Assembly: GCA_044226845.1 (NCBI GenBank) | Contig: JBGAGG010000001.1 | Location: 248,001-312,000 of the forward strand | Length of the DNA: 64,000 nt | Direction of reading: 5' to 3' | Source of the DNA: JAFDZO01 sp044226845 | GTDB taxonomy: Bacteria; Bacteroidota; Ignavibacteria; Tepidaquicellales; Tepidaquicellaceae | Shown: one piece after another, positions 19,344 to 28,827 of the stretch | Numbering within the stretch: position 1 is the stretch's first letter | Layout: every line of letters starts with the position of its first letter | Position numbers and translations under genes: made by a program | Notes under the pieces: generated by a model | Seen by the model: only the letters and a program-made list of their open reading frames with translations | Told to the model about the DNA's origin: nothing | The model's database searches: none

Positions 19344-19808
19344 TTATTTTATAGGATTAGGATTATTGATGTAATTAATTGCAACGGGTTTTTTCTCTCC
19401 GGGCAATGCTGCGGCAACCACCATTATAATCATGCTAAAAATCCATAGGTATAATCCGGCTCCGTAATCTGCAAGTTCAGTATTTCCTCCTTCGTCTCTC
19501 ATCAGATAAGTTACGTCAAATGCGCCAAGTGCTAAGAAAAGACTAACTGCTCCTATAATAGAAGTTGCTATCCTCGACCATATTTTTCTTGAAATCAGCA
19601 CCATTACAACATTTACGAAATATGGAAAATTTGCCAGCCAGGCAAAAAAGCCAATGGGGTTCCATACTAACGCCATCCATCCGAAGCCGAGACACATAAA
19701 TCCGTTCCATGAATTATCACTCTGCAATCCAATATATGCCGGGCTAAATAAAGAGATTAAATAAAATAAAATTGAGACTAATACAAGAATTTTTTTTACT
19801 GCGGGCAT
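19344..19808 (-). CDS. Small membrane protein, unknown
   Basis: 154 residues with four or five hydrophobic helices (about 6-25, 38-56, 60-75, 80-98 and 125-145). The N-terminus has the pattern K-K-I-L-V-L-V-S-I-L-F-Y-L-I-S-L-F-S-P, followed by aromatic, Gly-rich segments (WMALVWNPIGFFAWLANFPYF). No family was recognised with confidence; some uncharacterised inner-membrane proteins of Bacteroidota look alike. The gene is convergent with the giant paralog across the terminator and 26 bases downstream of the DUF2071 gene, so the two probably form an operon. Confidence 0.6.
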   Translation of the reverse strand: MPAVKKILVLVSILFYLISLFSPAYIGLQSDNSWNGFMCLGFGWMALVWNPIGFFAWLANFPYFVNVVMVLISRKIWSRIATSIIGAVSLFLALGAFDVTYLMRDEGGNTELADYGAGLYLWIFSMIIMVVAAALPGEKKPVAINYINNPNPIK

Positions 19809-19834
19809 TGGGGTTAAATTTTATTTCTTAAAAA

Positions 19835-20563
19835 TTAAAGATTACTTCCTTTGCGGACTATGATATCCGAGCCTTCGGCAAGAAATACAGAGGAAGGAAT
19901 TGTTTTATTTAGTATTGAAAATCTTTCACCGTATAGTTTTCCGAAGTCACAATTTATTTCATGATTTTTAACTTCGTGCAGTTTCCATTTCGGATGCTCA
20001 ACCTGATATTCGGAGGTTTGATGGTCGTTAACCTTTGTATATCCCCAGTAATGTTCCGTAATAAACTCTTCCTCTGAACCCGGTACTGCCATGAAAGATT
20101 TTTTATCTGCACAGGCTTTAATATAATTCCAGTTGTTTTCAAATTTCCAGAAGTACCCCACATTAACTGCGATATCTGAAATGCTTAGTTCGTTTTTCAT
20201 GGGCATTGAGTCATACTTCTCGGCATAAATATTATTAGCAACAAGCTTTATTAAAGACTTCGGGACGATTTCTTTTATAAAAGTAACTCCTCTTTTCCAT
20301 TCATATCCGGATTTATGTTTCACGTAAAATCTTAAATTTACTTCTTCAAAATTTCTGTGAAATGGTATGGGAAATCCCAAAACTTTTGTATCCAAGAACA
20401 TAAAGCCCACCAGACTGACGAAGCATTTAGAATTGTGGAAATCGAGCTCCGTTTTTTCAGGAACGAAATCACTAAGTAATCCGGCATCAATTTCATAATT
20501 TGCCATCACTAAGTTTTTCCAGAATGCAGTTAGAAATTTTGATTTTTCTCTCATAATCGACAA
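19835..20563 (-). CDS. DUF2071 (YqjF-like) protein
   Basis: 242 residues. The opening WKNLVMANYEIDAGLLSDFVP, then FVSLVGFMFLDTKVLG and the strand pattern EVNLRFYVKH..GVTFIKEIVP, match DUF2071, whose fold resembles acetoacetate decarboxylase. No function is established for the family. The spaced VNLR(F/T)YV and GVxF motifs are conserved in it. Cytoplasmic. It is transcribed toward a small membrane protein gene and divergent from the choice-of-anchor-B gene. A near match to parS inside the gene is coding sequence, not a site. Confidence 0.8.
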   Translation of the reverse strand: MSIMREKSKFLTAFWKNLVMANYEIDAGLLSDFVPEKTELDFHNSKCFVSLVGFMFLDTKVLGFPIPFHRNFEEVNLRFYVKHKSGYEWKRGVTFIKEIVPKSLIKLVANNIYAEKYDSMPMKNELSISDIAVNVGYFWKFENNWNYIKACADKKSFMAVPGSEEEFITEHYWGYTKVNDHQTSEYQVEHPKWKLHEVKNHEINCDFGKLYGERFSILNKTIPSSVFLAEGSDIIVRKGSNL

Positions 20564-20633
20564 TATTAATATAATAATTGAGATTGATAATTAAAAAGAA
20601 CTTACAGATATTGATAACCATAATTAAAACTAA

Positions 20634-22001
20634 ATGAAAAAAGTATTATTAATAATTTTTATTATTGCTGCTAATTTTTCCTTCGGACAGACTATAAATA
20701 ACATGTCTCTGCTTGGAAATAAAAACGAGTATACATCGGGAGGAATTCCTACCGGATTTCATTATTCTTCGGTATGGGGATATACTGCTCCAAATGGCAG
20801 AGAGTATGCTCTGCTTGGGCACTATGCAGGAACAACTTTTTACGATGTAACAGATGCACCGACAACAATAAGAAACTGTGGAACTGTTCCGGGGCTTGGT
20901 TCAACATATAATTATCGTGAGTTTAAAACTTACCAGCACTATGCTTACATAGTTTCAGAGGGCGGACAAGGTGTGCAGATAGTAGACTTGCAATACCTGC
21001 CTGACTCAGTGCATTATATAAAGAGCTTTACCTTTTCAGGGTATACACGCTCCCATACAATTTCCATTGAAGGAAAATATCTATACTGCAGCGGCGGCAA
21101 TTATAATAACGGAGGAGTATTTATTTTAGATCTTACCGACCCTGTTAATCCGGTAAAAAGAGGCCAGTGGGGAACACGTTATGTTCATGATTGTCAGGTT
21201 AAAAATGATACAATTTTTGCTGCTTGTATTGATGCCGGGTATTGCGCAATATTAGATGCAAGAAATAAAGACAGCATAAAGCTTATTTATCAGTTCACAT
21301 ATCCTAATGCAGTTACTCACAATGCATGGGTTACTGAAGACAGGAAATATTTAGTTACTACGGATGAAGGCGGGGGAAATCATGCAAAGATTTGGAACAT
21401 TCAGAATATACTGGCACCAGTGCAGGTATATGATATAAACCCCTATGAAGTCTCAATGGTTCACAACGCTTATATAAGAGGAGACAGTTTGTATCTGGCT
21501 CATTACAGAGCAGGTGTAATTGTTTATAATATTGCAAACAGAAATGCCCCTGTTGAAGTCGGGCATTATGATACATATCCCGGAAGCGGAACTGCTTATC
21601 AGGGATGCTGGAATGTTTATCCTTATTTTGCTTCAAAGAAAATTTTGGCAGCTGATATTGCAACGGGGTTATATGTTTTAAAAATGGGTCCGGCAACAAA
21701 TATTACACCCAATGAAATATCTAGTGTGGCAGATAAATATTCATTGTCGCAAAATTATCCGAATCCGTTTAATCCCGAAACAAATATAAAATTTTCTATT
21801 CCGGAAAACTCATTTGTGAAGATAAAAGTTTACGATATGCAGGGAAAGATTGCTGCTGACCTGGTGAACGGAACTTACAATAAAGGCAGCTACGAAATAA
21901 AACTTGATGCAAACAGATTCAATTTAACAAGCGGAACATATTTTTATAAAATTGAGTCTAAGAATTATTCTGAGACCAGAAAACTTACTTTGTTAAAATA
22001 A
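20634..22001 (+). CDS. Choice-of-anchor B (LVIVD-repeat) type IX-secreted protein
   Basis: 455 residues. A signal peptide (MKKVLLIIFIIAANFSFGQ) precedes a seven-bladed LVIVD-type propeller. The text SSVWGYTAPNGREYALLG, REFKTYQHYAYIVSEGG, GVQIVDLQYL, RSHTISIEGKYLYCSGG and HNAWVTEDRKYLVTTDE is characteristic of choice-of-anchor B proteins. The last 80 residues are a type IX sorting domain (SQNYPNPFNPETNIKFSIP ... LTLLK). It starts a likely four-gene operon with the secreted SH3-like protein, SPFH and NfeD genes. Ligand unknown; related proteins are secreted, some linked to adhesion. Confidence 0.85.
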   Translation: MKKVLLIIFIIAANFSFGQTINNMSLLGNKNEYTSGGIPTGFHYSSVWGYTAPNGREYALLGHYAGTTFYDVTDAPTTIRNCGTVPGLGSTYNYREFKTYQHYAYIVSEGGQGVQIVDLQYLPDSVHYIKSFTFSGYTRSHTISIEGKYLYCSGGNYNNGGVFILDLTDPVNPVKRGQWGTRYVHDCQVKNDTIFAACIDAGYCAILDARNKDSIKLIYQFTYPNAVTHNAWVTEDRKYLVTTDEGGGNHAKIWNIQNILAPVQVYDINPYEVSMVHNAYIRGDSLYLAHYRAGVIVYNIANRNAPVEVGHYDTYPGSGTAYQGCWNVYPYFASKKILAADIATGLYVLKMGPATNITPNEISSVADKYSLSQNYPNPFNPETNIKFSIPENSFVKIKVYDMQGKIAADLVNGTYNKGSYEIKLDANRFNLTSGTYFYKIESKNYSETRKLTLLK

Positions 22002-22023
22002 GAATTAAGAAAATAAATACCCT

Positions 22024-22791
22024 TTGAGAGAAATATTTTTTATTTGTTTGATGTTAGTAGCGGCCGGCACCTTTGCAGGTACTAAAGATACGACGCTTAG
22101 CGGAGACCTTAATCACGATAATATTCTTGACAGAGTAACCGTCTCATTTGTTACTAACGACGGAATGTACAGCTATCTTGCAGGGGATTTTTCCGTAAAT
22201 ATAAACGGAGCAATTTATAAAGATAAATGCGCTGAAGCCGAAGTTTTTGATGTAAAGATTGTAAGCATAGAACCTGATGACATGCTGCCTGTGGTAATGG
22301 TTTCATGTTTTGCAGTAGGAGATGTAGGAGAGTATTTTTTTTACAAGTATAAAAGCAAAGAAGTTGTTCCGCTTGGAAGCATAAAACTCTGGGGCAGCGT
22401 GGAAATACCCGGAAATGGAAAAGTTTTAACCAATGATTTTATGGGTTTCTGGACTCTACACGGTGAGTACGTTGTAGATAAAGAAAGCGGTAAGCTTGTA
22501 CCTGTAAAAAAAGATACTTATGATATTACTGACGTTGAAGGGACCGTTAACAGCTCCTTTAAGATTTTGAAATCCAGAGATGATAAATCGGATGTTGTAG
22601 AAAATCTTAAACCGGGTACAAAGTTTAATTTGATAAAATGTGATATTTCACCTGTATGTAAAAATGAAGCAGGCTATGATGATGAATACGAATGCGACTG
22701 GTATTTATTAAAAACAGCCAATGGAAAACAAGGCTGGGTGCGACTTAAAGATTTCAGGGAAAATGTTGCAGACTTGCCATGGGCAGGATAG
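22024..22791 (+). CDS. Secreted protein with C-terminal SH3-like domain
   Basis: 255 residues from a TTG start, 22 bases after the previous stop. Signal peptide MREIFFICLMLVAAGTFAG. The segment GDLNHDNILDRVTVSF resembles an FG-GAP/VCBS calcium-binding strand pair. A beta-rich middle is followed by a C-terminal bacterial-SH3 pattern at about 185-250 (SSFKILKSRDDKSDVVENLKPGTKFNLIKCD...WYLLKTANGKQGWVRLKDF). SH3b domains often bind cell-wall or peptide ligands, so a periplasmic sensor or wall-binding role is possible. No exact family recognised. Confidence 0.65.
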   Translation: MREIFFICLMLVAAGTFAGTKDTTLSGDLNHDNILDRVTVSFVTNDGMYSYLAGDFSVNINGAIYKDKCAEAEVFDVKIVSIEPDDMLPVVMVSCFAVGDVGEYFFYKYKSKEVVPLGSIKLWGSVEIPGNGKVLTNDFMGFWTLHGEYVVDKESGKLVPVKKDTYDITDVEGTVNSSFKILKSRDDKSDVVENLKPGTKFNLIKCDISPVCKNEAGYDDEYECDWYLLKTANGKQGWVRLKDFRENVADLPWAG

Positions 22792-22821
22792 ATAAATTTT
22801 TAAATAAATAATTTTTAGAAA

Positions 22822-23829
22822 ATGGAATATACAATTATTCTTGGGCTCTTAGCATTATTTGTATTGATTACGCTATTTAAGTCCGCCGTTGTAGTTCCCC
22901 AGAAGTCCATTTTTATTGTTGAGCGTCTTGGGAAGTATCATGCAACACTTGATGCAGGTTTTCATTTACTGATACCATTCTTTGACCGCATTATGTACAA
23001 GCATACAATGAAGGAAATGGTTATTGATGTACCACCGCAGACTTGTATTACAAAGGATAATATTCAGGTAGAAGTTGACGGGATATTATACATGCAGATA
23101 ATGGACCCTGTTAAGGCTTCTTATGGAGTTACAAACTATGCTTTCGCTTCAACACAGCTTGCGCAGACAACTATGAGAAGTGAGATCGGAAAGATAGAGC
23201 TAGACAGAACATTTGAGGAACGGGAAAAAATCAATAGTGAAATTCTTATGGCAGTTGATAAAGCGGCCGAACCCTGGGGATTGAAAGTTACGCGGCACGA
23301 AATAAAAAATATTGTTCCCCCCGAAAGTATAAGAGGAGCGATGGAGAAGCAAATGAGAGCTGAACGGGAAAAGCGTGCACTCATTGCAGAATCTGAAGGA
23401 CATAAGCAGGCAAAGATAAATAATGCAGACGGGGACAGACAGGAAAAAATTTCCTTATCTGAAGGTGAAAAACTCAAACGAATAAATGAAGCTGAAGGAC
23501 GCGGACAGGAAATAGAAAGACTTGCACTTGCAACAGCTAAGGGAATAAGAGAAATTGCTTCAGCTATTAATGAACCCGGAGGAAAAGAAGCAGTGAATTT
23601 AAAAATTGCCGAGCAGTACTTAAATGAATTCGGCAAGCTTGCATCGAAAAATAATACAATGATAATCCCTTCTAATTTATCTGATGTTGCATCCATGGTT
23701 GCTTCTGTAAGCAGTGTGTTTAAAACAACTTCCGAAACGAAAGAGACTGTAAATAAACCTGTGGTAAAAACGTCAACTTATAACCCTGCCGGTGACAATT
23801 TTCCTCCGGAAATTAATACTGAAAGCTGA
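22822..23829 (+). CDS. SPFH/band 7 paraslipin (QmcA-like) membrane protein
   Basis: 335 residues. An N-terminal membrane helix (ILGLLALFVLITLF, about 5-22) is followed by a band-7/SPFH domain (VPQKSIFIVERLGKYHATLDAGFHLLIPFFDRI) and a charged coiled coil at about 175-240 (EKQMRAEREKRALIAESEGHKQAK...EGEKLKRINEAEGRGQEIERLA). This is the stomatin/paraslipin type, which forms oligomeric rings that organise membrane microdomains. Its start-stop overlap with nfeD is the classic pairing: NfeD-like proteins partner with SPFH proteins. Confidence 0.92.
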   Translation: MEYTIILGLLALFVLITLFKSAVVVPQKSIFIVERLGKYHATLDAGFHLLIPFFDRIMYKHTMKEMVIDVPPQTCITKDNIQVEVDGILYMQIMDPVKASYGVTNYAFASTQLAQTTMRSEIGKIELDRTFEEREKINSEILMAVDKAAEPWGLKVTRHEIKNIVPPESIRGAMEKQMRAEREKRALIAESEGHKQAKINNADGDRQEKISLSEGEKLKRINEAEGRGQEIERLALATAKGIREIASAINEPGGKEAVNLKIAEQYLNEFGKLASKNNTMIIPSNLSDVASMVASVSSVFKTTSETKETVNKPVVKTSTYNPAGDNFPPEINTES

Positions 23830-24281
23830 TGGAATTCGTTGACGGAAAAATATTCTGGTTTGTAATAGCGCTGATAATGTTTTTACTGGAGATTTTTGTG
23901 CCCGGATTTTTTTTATTTTTCTTCGGTTTAGGGGCGCTAATCACTTCAATCCTGCAGTTAATGGGTTTGCTGCCCACATTAAATTTGCAGATAATTTCAT
24001 TTATATTTTTTTCTCTAATTTCATTAGTGTTTTTAAGGAAACACTTTATAAAAATCTTTAAAGGAAAGAAAGATAAATTGAATGTGGAAAATAATGAGCT
24101 TGATGGCAAGACAGCTGTATGCGTAGAAGATATTATTCCTCATGAAGCAAAGGGAAAAGTAGAGATTAACGGAACATACTGGAGTGCATTCGCAGATGTT
24201 CCGATAATGAAAGGCTCGTTAGTAGAAATTATTAACAGAAAAGATTTAAAACTTCATGTAAAACCTGCGGACGGAAATTAA
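23829..24281 (+). CDS. nfeD: NfeD-like membrane protein
   Basis: 150 residues. Three membrane helices (about 9-28, 30-52 and 55-72; LLEIFVPGFFLFFFGLGALI is the family signature), then a C-terminal OB-fold domain (LDGKTAVCVEDIIPHEAKGKVEINGTYWSAFAD) of the short NfeD1b type. It functions with the SPFH gene with which it overlaps (TGATG junction), probably in lipid-domain organisation. Its stop overlaps the convergent stop of the TerB-like gene by four bases. Confidence 0.9.
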   Translation: MEFVDGKIFWFVIALIMFLLEIFVPGFFLFFFGLGALITSILQLMGLLPTLNLQIISFIFFSLISLVFLRKHFIKIFKGKKDKLNVENNELDGKTAVCVEDIIPHEAKGKVEINGTYWSAFADVPIMKGSLVEIINRKDLKLHVKPADGN

Positions 24282-24745
24282 ACTCCTGCCGGATTATTTA
24301 TCATAGATAAACCGAGTAATCTTTCCTCTTCAGGAGTGATAGATGCATATCCCCATAAACCGCCGGATGATTGCGCTACGGATTTTGCAAACGAAAGGAA
24401 ACTTTTATATAGTTCGGCAGCAAAACCTTTATCAAGCTTCGGTAAAATATCATTAAGCTTAGCCAGCTCTTCTGTGATGATATGCTGTCTGTCAATTAAC
24501 TCTTTTGGCAAAGAGTTAATCTGCTGAGAAATGGCATCACCGATAAATTTATCTACTTCAGCGTAGTAACCTTGCAAAATTGACTCGTTATTTCCTGCTC
24601 TGTAATGAGCAATCTTTGATGAGTAGTCAATTTCCTTTTCATCTATTTTGTTATCAGCGCCCGCAATTAAAACTGCTATTAAAGCAGGAGCGTCCAGCAG
24701 GGCTGTTGTTTCTTCTTCGCTGAGATTTTTGAATTGTGGTATCAT
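24278..24745 (-). CDS. TerB-like helical protein
   Basis: 155 residues, all helical. The segment ALLDAPALIAVLIAGADNKIDEKEIDYSSKIA is the acidic, Asp-rich helix hairpin of the TerB family (tellurite-resistance/stress fold, with putative metal-binding D-x-K-I-D-x-x-E). The C-terminal half has no TerB counterpart that I recognise. Cytoplasmic and monocistronic, overlapping nfeD tail to tail. A tellurite role is not implied by the family name alone. Confidence 0.6.
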   Translation of the reverse strand: MIPQFKNLSEEETTALLDAPALIAVLIAGADNKIDEKEIDYSSKIAHYRAGNNESILQGYYAEVDKFIGDAISQQINSLPKELIDRQHIITEELAKLNDILPKLDKGFAAELYKSFLSFAKSVAQSSGGLWGYASITPEEERLLGLSMINNPAGV

Positions 24746-24828
24746 TTATAATAAATTTTTAGCAAATTTACCGATAATAGCACAAAGTCTAAAGAGACTA
24801 TTTTTTCCTCTTAAAAAAGTATTGATTT

Positions 24829-24936
24829 AGCGCAGAGACCGCTAAGAATACGCAAAGTTCGCAGAGAAATAAATTATGAAAGACTATAAAATTTTATATA
24901 AAATTCCTTTGCGTACTTCGCGAAAATCTCTGCGCT
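24829..24936. repeat. Imperfect inverted repeat (CGCAGAGA/CGCAAAG type intergenic repeat)
   Basis: AGCGCAGAGA (24829-24838) and ACGCAAAG (24850-24857) on the left are mirrored by CTTTGCGT (24907-24914) and TCTCTGCGCT (24927-24936) on the right, with mismatches between. Similar GCAGAGA..CGCAAAG words are typical of short dispersed intergenic repeats in this group. No gene lies inside. Confidence 0.55.
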
Positions 24937-25004
24937 TTTTGCGTTTAAATTCATCATATTAAGTTAAAATGAATTTTTAATCATAAATCAACGTTTTTAC
25001 CTTT

Positions 25005-25370
25005 ATGGAATACAATAAACTTACACCCGAAGAAGAAAGGGTAATACTTCACAAAGGCACGGAAATGCCTTTTACAGGAAAATATACAAATAATAAAGCA
25101 AAAGGCGTTTATACTTGTAAAAGATGCGATGCGCCGCTTTATAATTCTGAATCAAAATTTGATTCATTCTGCGGTTGGCCGAGCTTCGATGACGAAATTC
25201 CCGGAGCTGTGCGAAGAGAAACCGATGCTGACGGCAGCCGGACGGAAATTCTCTGCGCCAATTGCGGAGCCCATCTGGGGCACGTTTTCAAAGGCGAAGG
25301 ATTTACTCCGAAAAACACAAGACACTGTGTGAATTCAATCTCAATGAATTTCAAACCTTTGGAAGAGTAA
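25005..25370 (+). CDS. msrB: Peptide-methionine (R)-S-oxide reductase MsrB
   Basis: 121 residues, a complete single-domain MsrB. It reduces methionine-R-sulfoxide in proteins using thioredoxin. Structural zinc cysteines are Cys38/Cys41 (CKRC) and Cys84/Cys87 (CANC). The catalytic Cys108 lies in RHCVNSISMNF, the resolving-position Cys56 in DSFCGWPSF, and the GAHLGHVF motif is intact. No signal peptide, so cytoplasmic. Standalone gene followed by a strong terminator. Confidence 0.97.
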   Translation: MEYNKLTPEEERVILHKGTEMPFTGKYTNNKAKGVYTCKRCDAPLYNSESKFDSFCGWPSFDDEIPGAVRRETDADGSRTEILCANCGAHLGHVFKGEGFTPKNTRHCVNSISMNFKPLEE

Positions 25371-25383
25371 TCTCAAATATAAT

Positions 25384-25412
25384 AAAAAAGCAGACTCGGG
25401 TCTGCTTTTTTA
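25384..25412 (+). terminator. Rho-independent terminator after msrB
   Basis: AAAAAAGCAGAC / GTCTGCTTTTTT form a 12-bp stem around a TCGG tetraloop (the whole element is nearly symmetric), so it could stop transcription from both sides. Confidence 0.9.
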
Positions 25413-25620
25413 TGTGCAATTCTTTTTTTCAATTCTCTTCAATACCTCTTTTTTTCTCAATTCATAATTCCTATATTTACGGAAATTCCCACCTAATAAG
25501 AAAAATTAATTTTTACATAAACTTTATAATAAGTTTAAGTTAGTTTGTAATATTTTAAAATATTTATTTTCTTATCTAAAAAATTGCAATTCAAAATCTT
25601 CAAAGGAGAGGAGAAACTTA

Positions 25621-28563
25621 ATGCAAAATCTTTACAAATTTATTCTGGCACTTTTGTTTTTTGCAGGAGGATTAAATTATTCCTACGCACAAGTTGTATT
25701 TTCTGTTTCGGGAACTGTTACAAATGCTGAAACAGGTGAAGCTGTCAGCGGTGCTACAGTTACCGCAGGAACGAAAAGAGCAACAACCGATAACTTAGGC
25801 AAGTATACTATATCGTCTTTAATGGCGGGTAACTATACTGTAACGGCTTCATTTATCGGGCTTACTACAGGCAAAGAAGAGGTTTCGGTAACACAAAACA
25901 CGACAGTCAACTTCGCGCTGCTGCCTGTTACCACCGATGAAATTCTCGTTGAAATCAACAGAGCTAAGGAAAGAGAAACACCCGTTGCATTCACAAACAT
26001 TACAAGCAAGCAGATTGAATCGCGTATTCACGGTCAGGATGCTCCTTTGCTCGCAAAGGGAGTTCCCGGGCTTTACGCATACTCAACTGACGGTGCAGGT
26101 AATGGAGAATCGCAGCTGCTGGTAAGAGGATTCTCACAGAATTATGTTCAGGTTATGATTAATGGTATTCCAACTAACGACCCTGAATCAAACTCTGTTT
26201 ACTGGTCAAACTGGGGAGCAGTTTCTTCGAATGCAGGTTCTATACAAATTCAAAGAGGAGCAGGCTCATCGTTATATGGCTCTGGTTCATTCGGTGGTTC
26301 GTTTAATATAATGACAGAGAATCCGAGTTTATCTCCTTTCTACGGTGCCAATGTTTCATTCGGAGACCCTATGAATACAATGTACGGATTAAAGCTCAGT
26401 ACAGGATTACTCGCAGGAAAATTTTCTACATCATTAAATGTAGATAGAAAAATTGCTGAAGGTTCAAGAGTGAGCGGAAGATATGAAGGATTAAACTATT
26501 ATTTGTCTTCGTCATTCTTTTTCAACAACAAGAATAGTTTAAAATTTGTACTTCACGGTGCGCCACAAGTGCACGGATATTCATTTAGCCAGGATGCTAT
26601 TTATTTTTCTAAATTCGGCTATAAAGCAAACCCTGCAAATTTCCTTCCGCTTGATGTAGTAAACCAGCTCCCCGCAAATAAATTAGGACCAAGCTATGGT
26701 TTATTAGACGGAAGAAATGATTTGAAAGACGGCAAGTTTGTAAACCTTGCTCATAACTTTTTCCATAAGCCACAGGCAGAATTACATTACGTATATGATA
26801 TAAATGAAAAATCTATTTTCAGAACAACAGCATTTCTATCATTAGGAAGAGGCGGTGGAAGCAGCTTAAACAGCAATGGTGCAGTGTTTACTATTAGAAG
26901 ACCAGGTACTGGAAATAACGGAACATCTATTGATACAATAACAGTTAACAGATACGGTGACGAAGGATATATAACTACATTGGCAAATGCCAATGTTTAT
27001 CTTGGTCCGGCCTTCCAAAGAAACAGCTACTCGTTACACAGCCAGTACGGATTGCTTTCAAATTTCCAAACTCAGCTTTCAAAAAATCTGAACATCACAG
27101 CCGGATTTGAAATCAGAAACTGGACTGCTGATCATCCCGGGCATTTTACAAATCTATACGGAAAAGACAGCGTTACGCAAACCTACGGTTATAAACGGGC
27201 AGGTTCGGGAGACTCAGTATTTACTTTCAACCGTTCTGTTTTTCAAGGTGATATAGATAGAGGTAATGCAGATATTGGTTCTCCGTTTGATTTTAATCTA
27301 TCGACTACTGACCCTACTTATAGAAGTCAATATAGAAACTACAAAGGTGAAACTCCACAGCTTACTCTTTTTACACAGGCAAACTGGTTTGTTAATAAGC
27401 TTAATATAATGGCTTCATTACAATATGTATGGTACAAATACACATTAACGGAAAATATGCCTTCTGAAAGCGCCATCGGAAGACAGCTTACATCAACTGA
27501 AATAACTTCGTTGGGTATAACTTCTGAAGGCCCCGGAGCTAGCGGTAAATTCTATATGCGTTCATCAACAGGGGGCAGATGGTTTGAATTTGATTTAGTT
27601 AATGCCAGCAGAAGCAGAGGATTCTTCCAGCCTAAAATCGGTTTTAATTACAACGTAAATGAAAACTGGAATTTCTTTGGAAATTTTGCTCACGTTGAAA
27701 GATTTATTGATCTTGGAATTTATTACAATCAGGGAGCAATTAATCCGAATGCAGAGGATGAAAAATCAAATCAGTTCGAAGCCGGTTTCGGATTGACAAC
27801 AGCAGATGTAGTTGCAAAGATAAACGGTTACTGGATGATATGGGATAACAAAGCTGCAAGAATTCAGGATATCACAAAAGCTGGTCAGCCGGGATATGAT
27901 AGAAATGGATTCCGTTCCGAACTTGTTGGACAATCAACTCACAGAGGAATTGAATTTGAATTCAGCACAAGACTTGATAAAATTACAAAAATAAAAGGAC
28001 TTGGCTTAAGAGGTTCTTTAACATATATGGATAACAAATGGACTGATATTTTAGCAAGCGTTACAACTGAAGTAAGAGCTAACGGTCTTACATACAGGAG
28101 AGCATTTAATCCTTCAGCAAGAGATATAAACGGAAATATAGATACACTGTTCTTTGATGAGTTAAAAGATCAATACGTTGCCAGTGGTCCGCAGACAATG
28201 TTCTCATTAGGATTAACTTATGATTGGAACAGCTGGTTTGCAGGAGTAGACATGAACTTTGCTGGAAGAGATTATCTGCTTGATGGTGGAACATATACTC
28301 CTGTATCAAGTGTTTACCAGGGAACCAATCCAACCAGCGGAAGAGATTATTATTTATCCACTTATGATAATCAACTTCCAAGCCGAGCAGTATTTAGTGC
28401 TTACGCAGGTTACAATTTTGTTTTCCCGAAATTAGTGAAAGGAACTTTATCTCTTCAATCCTCAAATTTATTTGACAAGGATTATTTTGCTGCTGCCGAT
28501 AGGTTTGGCGTTATTCCCGGAGAGAAAAGAACTTTCAGAATTAATTTAACTATTGGATTATAA
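25621..28563 (+). CDS. TonB-dependent outer membrane receptor
   Basis: 980 residues. Signal peptide to about residue 23 (SYAQ). A carboxypeptidase-regulatory-like domain at about 27-97 (SGTVTNAETGEAVSGATVTAG) is followed by a TTDEILVEI stretch that may act as the TonB box, a plug at about 115-235 (VPGLYAYSTDGAGNGESQLLVRGFSQNY...QIQRGAGSSLYGSGSFGGSFNI) and a long 22-strand-type barrel to the end (FRINLTIGL). It imports a ligand using TonB energy; there is no SusD partner, so it is not a typical glycan system. The barrel resembles iron-complex receptors. An AAAGGAGAGG sequence upstream is a good ribosome site, unusual in this window. PafA follows. Confidence 0.9.
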   Translation: MQNLYKFILALLFFAGGLNYSYAQVVFSVSGTVTNAETGEAVSGATVTAGTKRATTDNLGKYTISSLMAGNYTVTASFIGLTTGKEEVSVTQNTTVNFALLPVTTDEILVEINRAKERETPVAFTNITSKQIESRIHGQDAPLLAKGVPGLYAYSTDGAGNGESQLLVRGFSQNYVQVMINGIPTNDPESNSVYWSNWGAVSSNAGSIQIQRGAGSSLYGSGSFGGSFNIMTENPSLSPFYGANVSFGDPMNTMYGLKLSTGLLAGKFSTSLNVDRKIAEGSRVSGRYEGLNYYLSSSFFFNNKNSLKFVLHGAPQVHGYSFSQDAIYFSKFGYKANPANFLPLDVVNQLPANKLGPSYGLLDGRNDLKDGKFVNLAHNFFHKPQAELHYVYDINEKSIFRTTAFLSLGRGGGSSLNSNGAVFTIRRPGTGNNGTSIDTITVNRYGDEGYITTLANANVYLGPAFQRNSYSLHSQYGLLSNFQTQLSKNLNITAGFEIRNWTADHPGHFTNLYGKDSVTQTYGYKRAGSGDSVFTFNRSVFQGDIDRGNADIGSPFDFNLSTTDPTYRSQYRNYKGETPQLTLFTQANWFVNKLNIMASLQYVWYKYTLTENMPSESAIGRQLTSTEITSLGITSEGPGASGKFYMRSSTGGRWFEFDLVNASRSRGFFQPKIGFNYNVNENWNFFGNFAHVERFIDLGIYYNQGAINPNAEDEKSNQFEAGFGLTTADVVAKINGYWMIWDNKAARIQDITKAGQPGYDRNGFRSELVGQSTHRGIEFEFSTRLDKITKIKGLGLRGSLTYMDNKWTDILASVTTEVRANGLTYRRAFNPSARDINGNIDTLFFDELKDQYVASGPQTMFSLGLTYDWNSWFAGVDMNFAGRDYLLDGGTYTPVSSVYQGTNPTSGRDYYLSTYDNQLPSRAVFSAYAGYNFVFPKLVKGTLSLQSSNLFDKDYFAAADRFGVIPGEKRTFRINLTIGL

Positions 28564-28574
28564 TTGTTATATTC

Positions 28575-28609
28575 TTACACCCTTTCTTTAGACCAAGGAA
28601 AGGGTGTAA
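28575..28609 (+). terminator. Hairpin after the TonB receptor gene
   Basis: TTACACCCTTTC / GAAAGGGTGTAA form a perfect 12-bp stem with an 11-base loop, 11 bases after the stop. No U-run follows, so it may protect the mRNA end or allow read-through into the microproteins. Confidence 0.6.
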
Positions 28610-28629
28610 TCTTAAAACAATTTTATCCC

Positions 28630-28734
28630 ATGTTTAAATCCTTGTTTTCTGTTTTAGATTCGATTCTTGCCTGGTCAATAATATCAGCTTATGTGATAGT
28701 GATATTAATCAAGTTGGCAGAGAGAGTCTTCTAA
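28630..28734 (+). CDS. Single-helix membrane microprotein A
   Basis: 34 codons from ATG: MFKSLFSVLDSILAWSII then SAYVIVILIKLAERVF. One membrane helix with charged ends. Support comes from the next small frame, 94 bases away, which has the same pattern: D-x-I-L-A-W-x-I-I, then Y, then I-K-L and a final F. Two such copies in line are unlikely by chance. It lies between the TonB receptor hairpin and PafA. No Shine-Dalgarno sequence was seen. Function unknown; small accessory subunit or membrane peptide are options. Confidence 0.45.
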   Translation: MFKSLFSVLDSILAWSIISAYVIVILIKLAERVF

Positions 28735-28827
28735 TTTCACTAACTGATATCTGCGGCTAATTTTATGATTGTTTGATAAAGCTATTGTATTAAAAATACT
28801 ATTACTGAAACAATTCTCCCTAATATT

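Noticed and set aside
20316..20331. A third parS site (TGTTTCACGTAAAATC)
   Set aside because: Three mismatches at the right end, and the sequence is part of the DUF2071 coding region.
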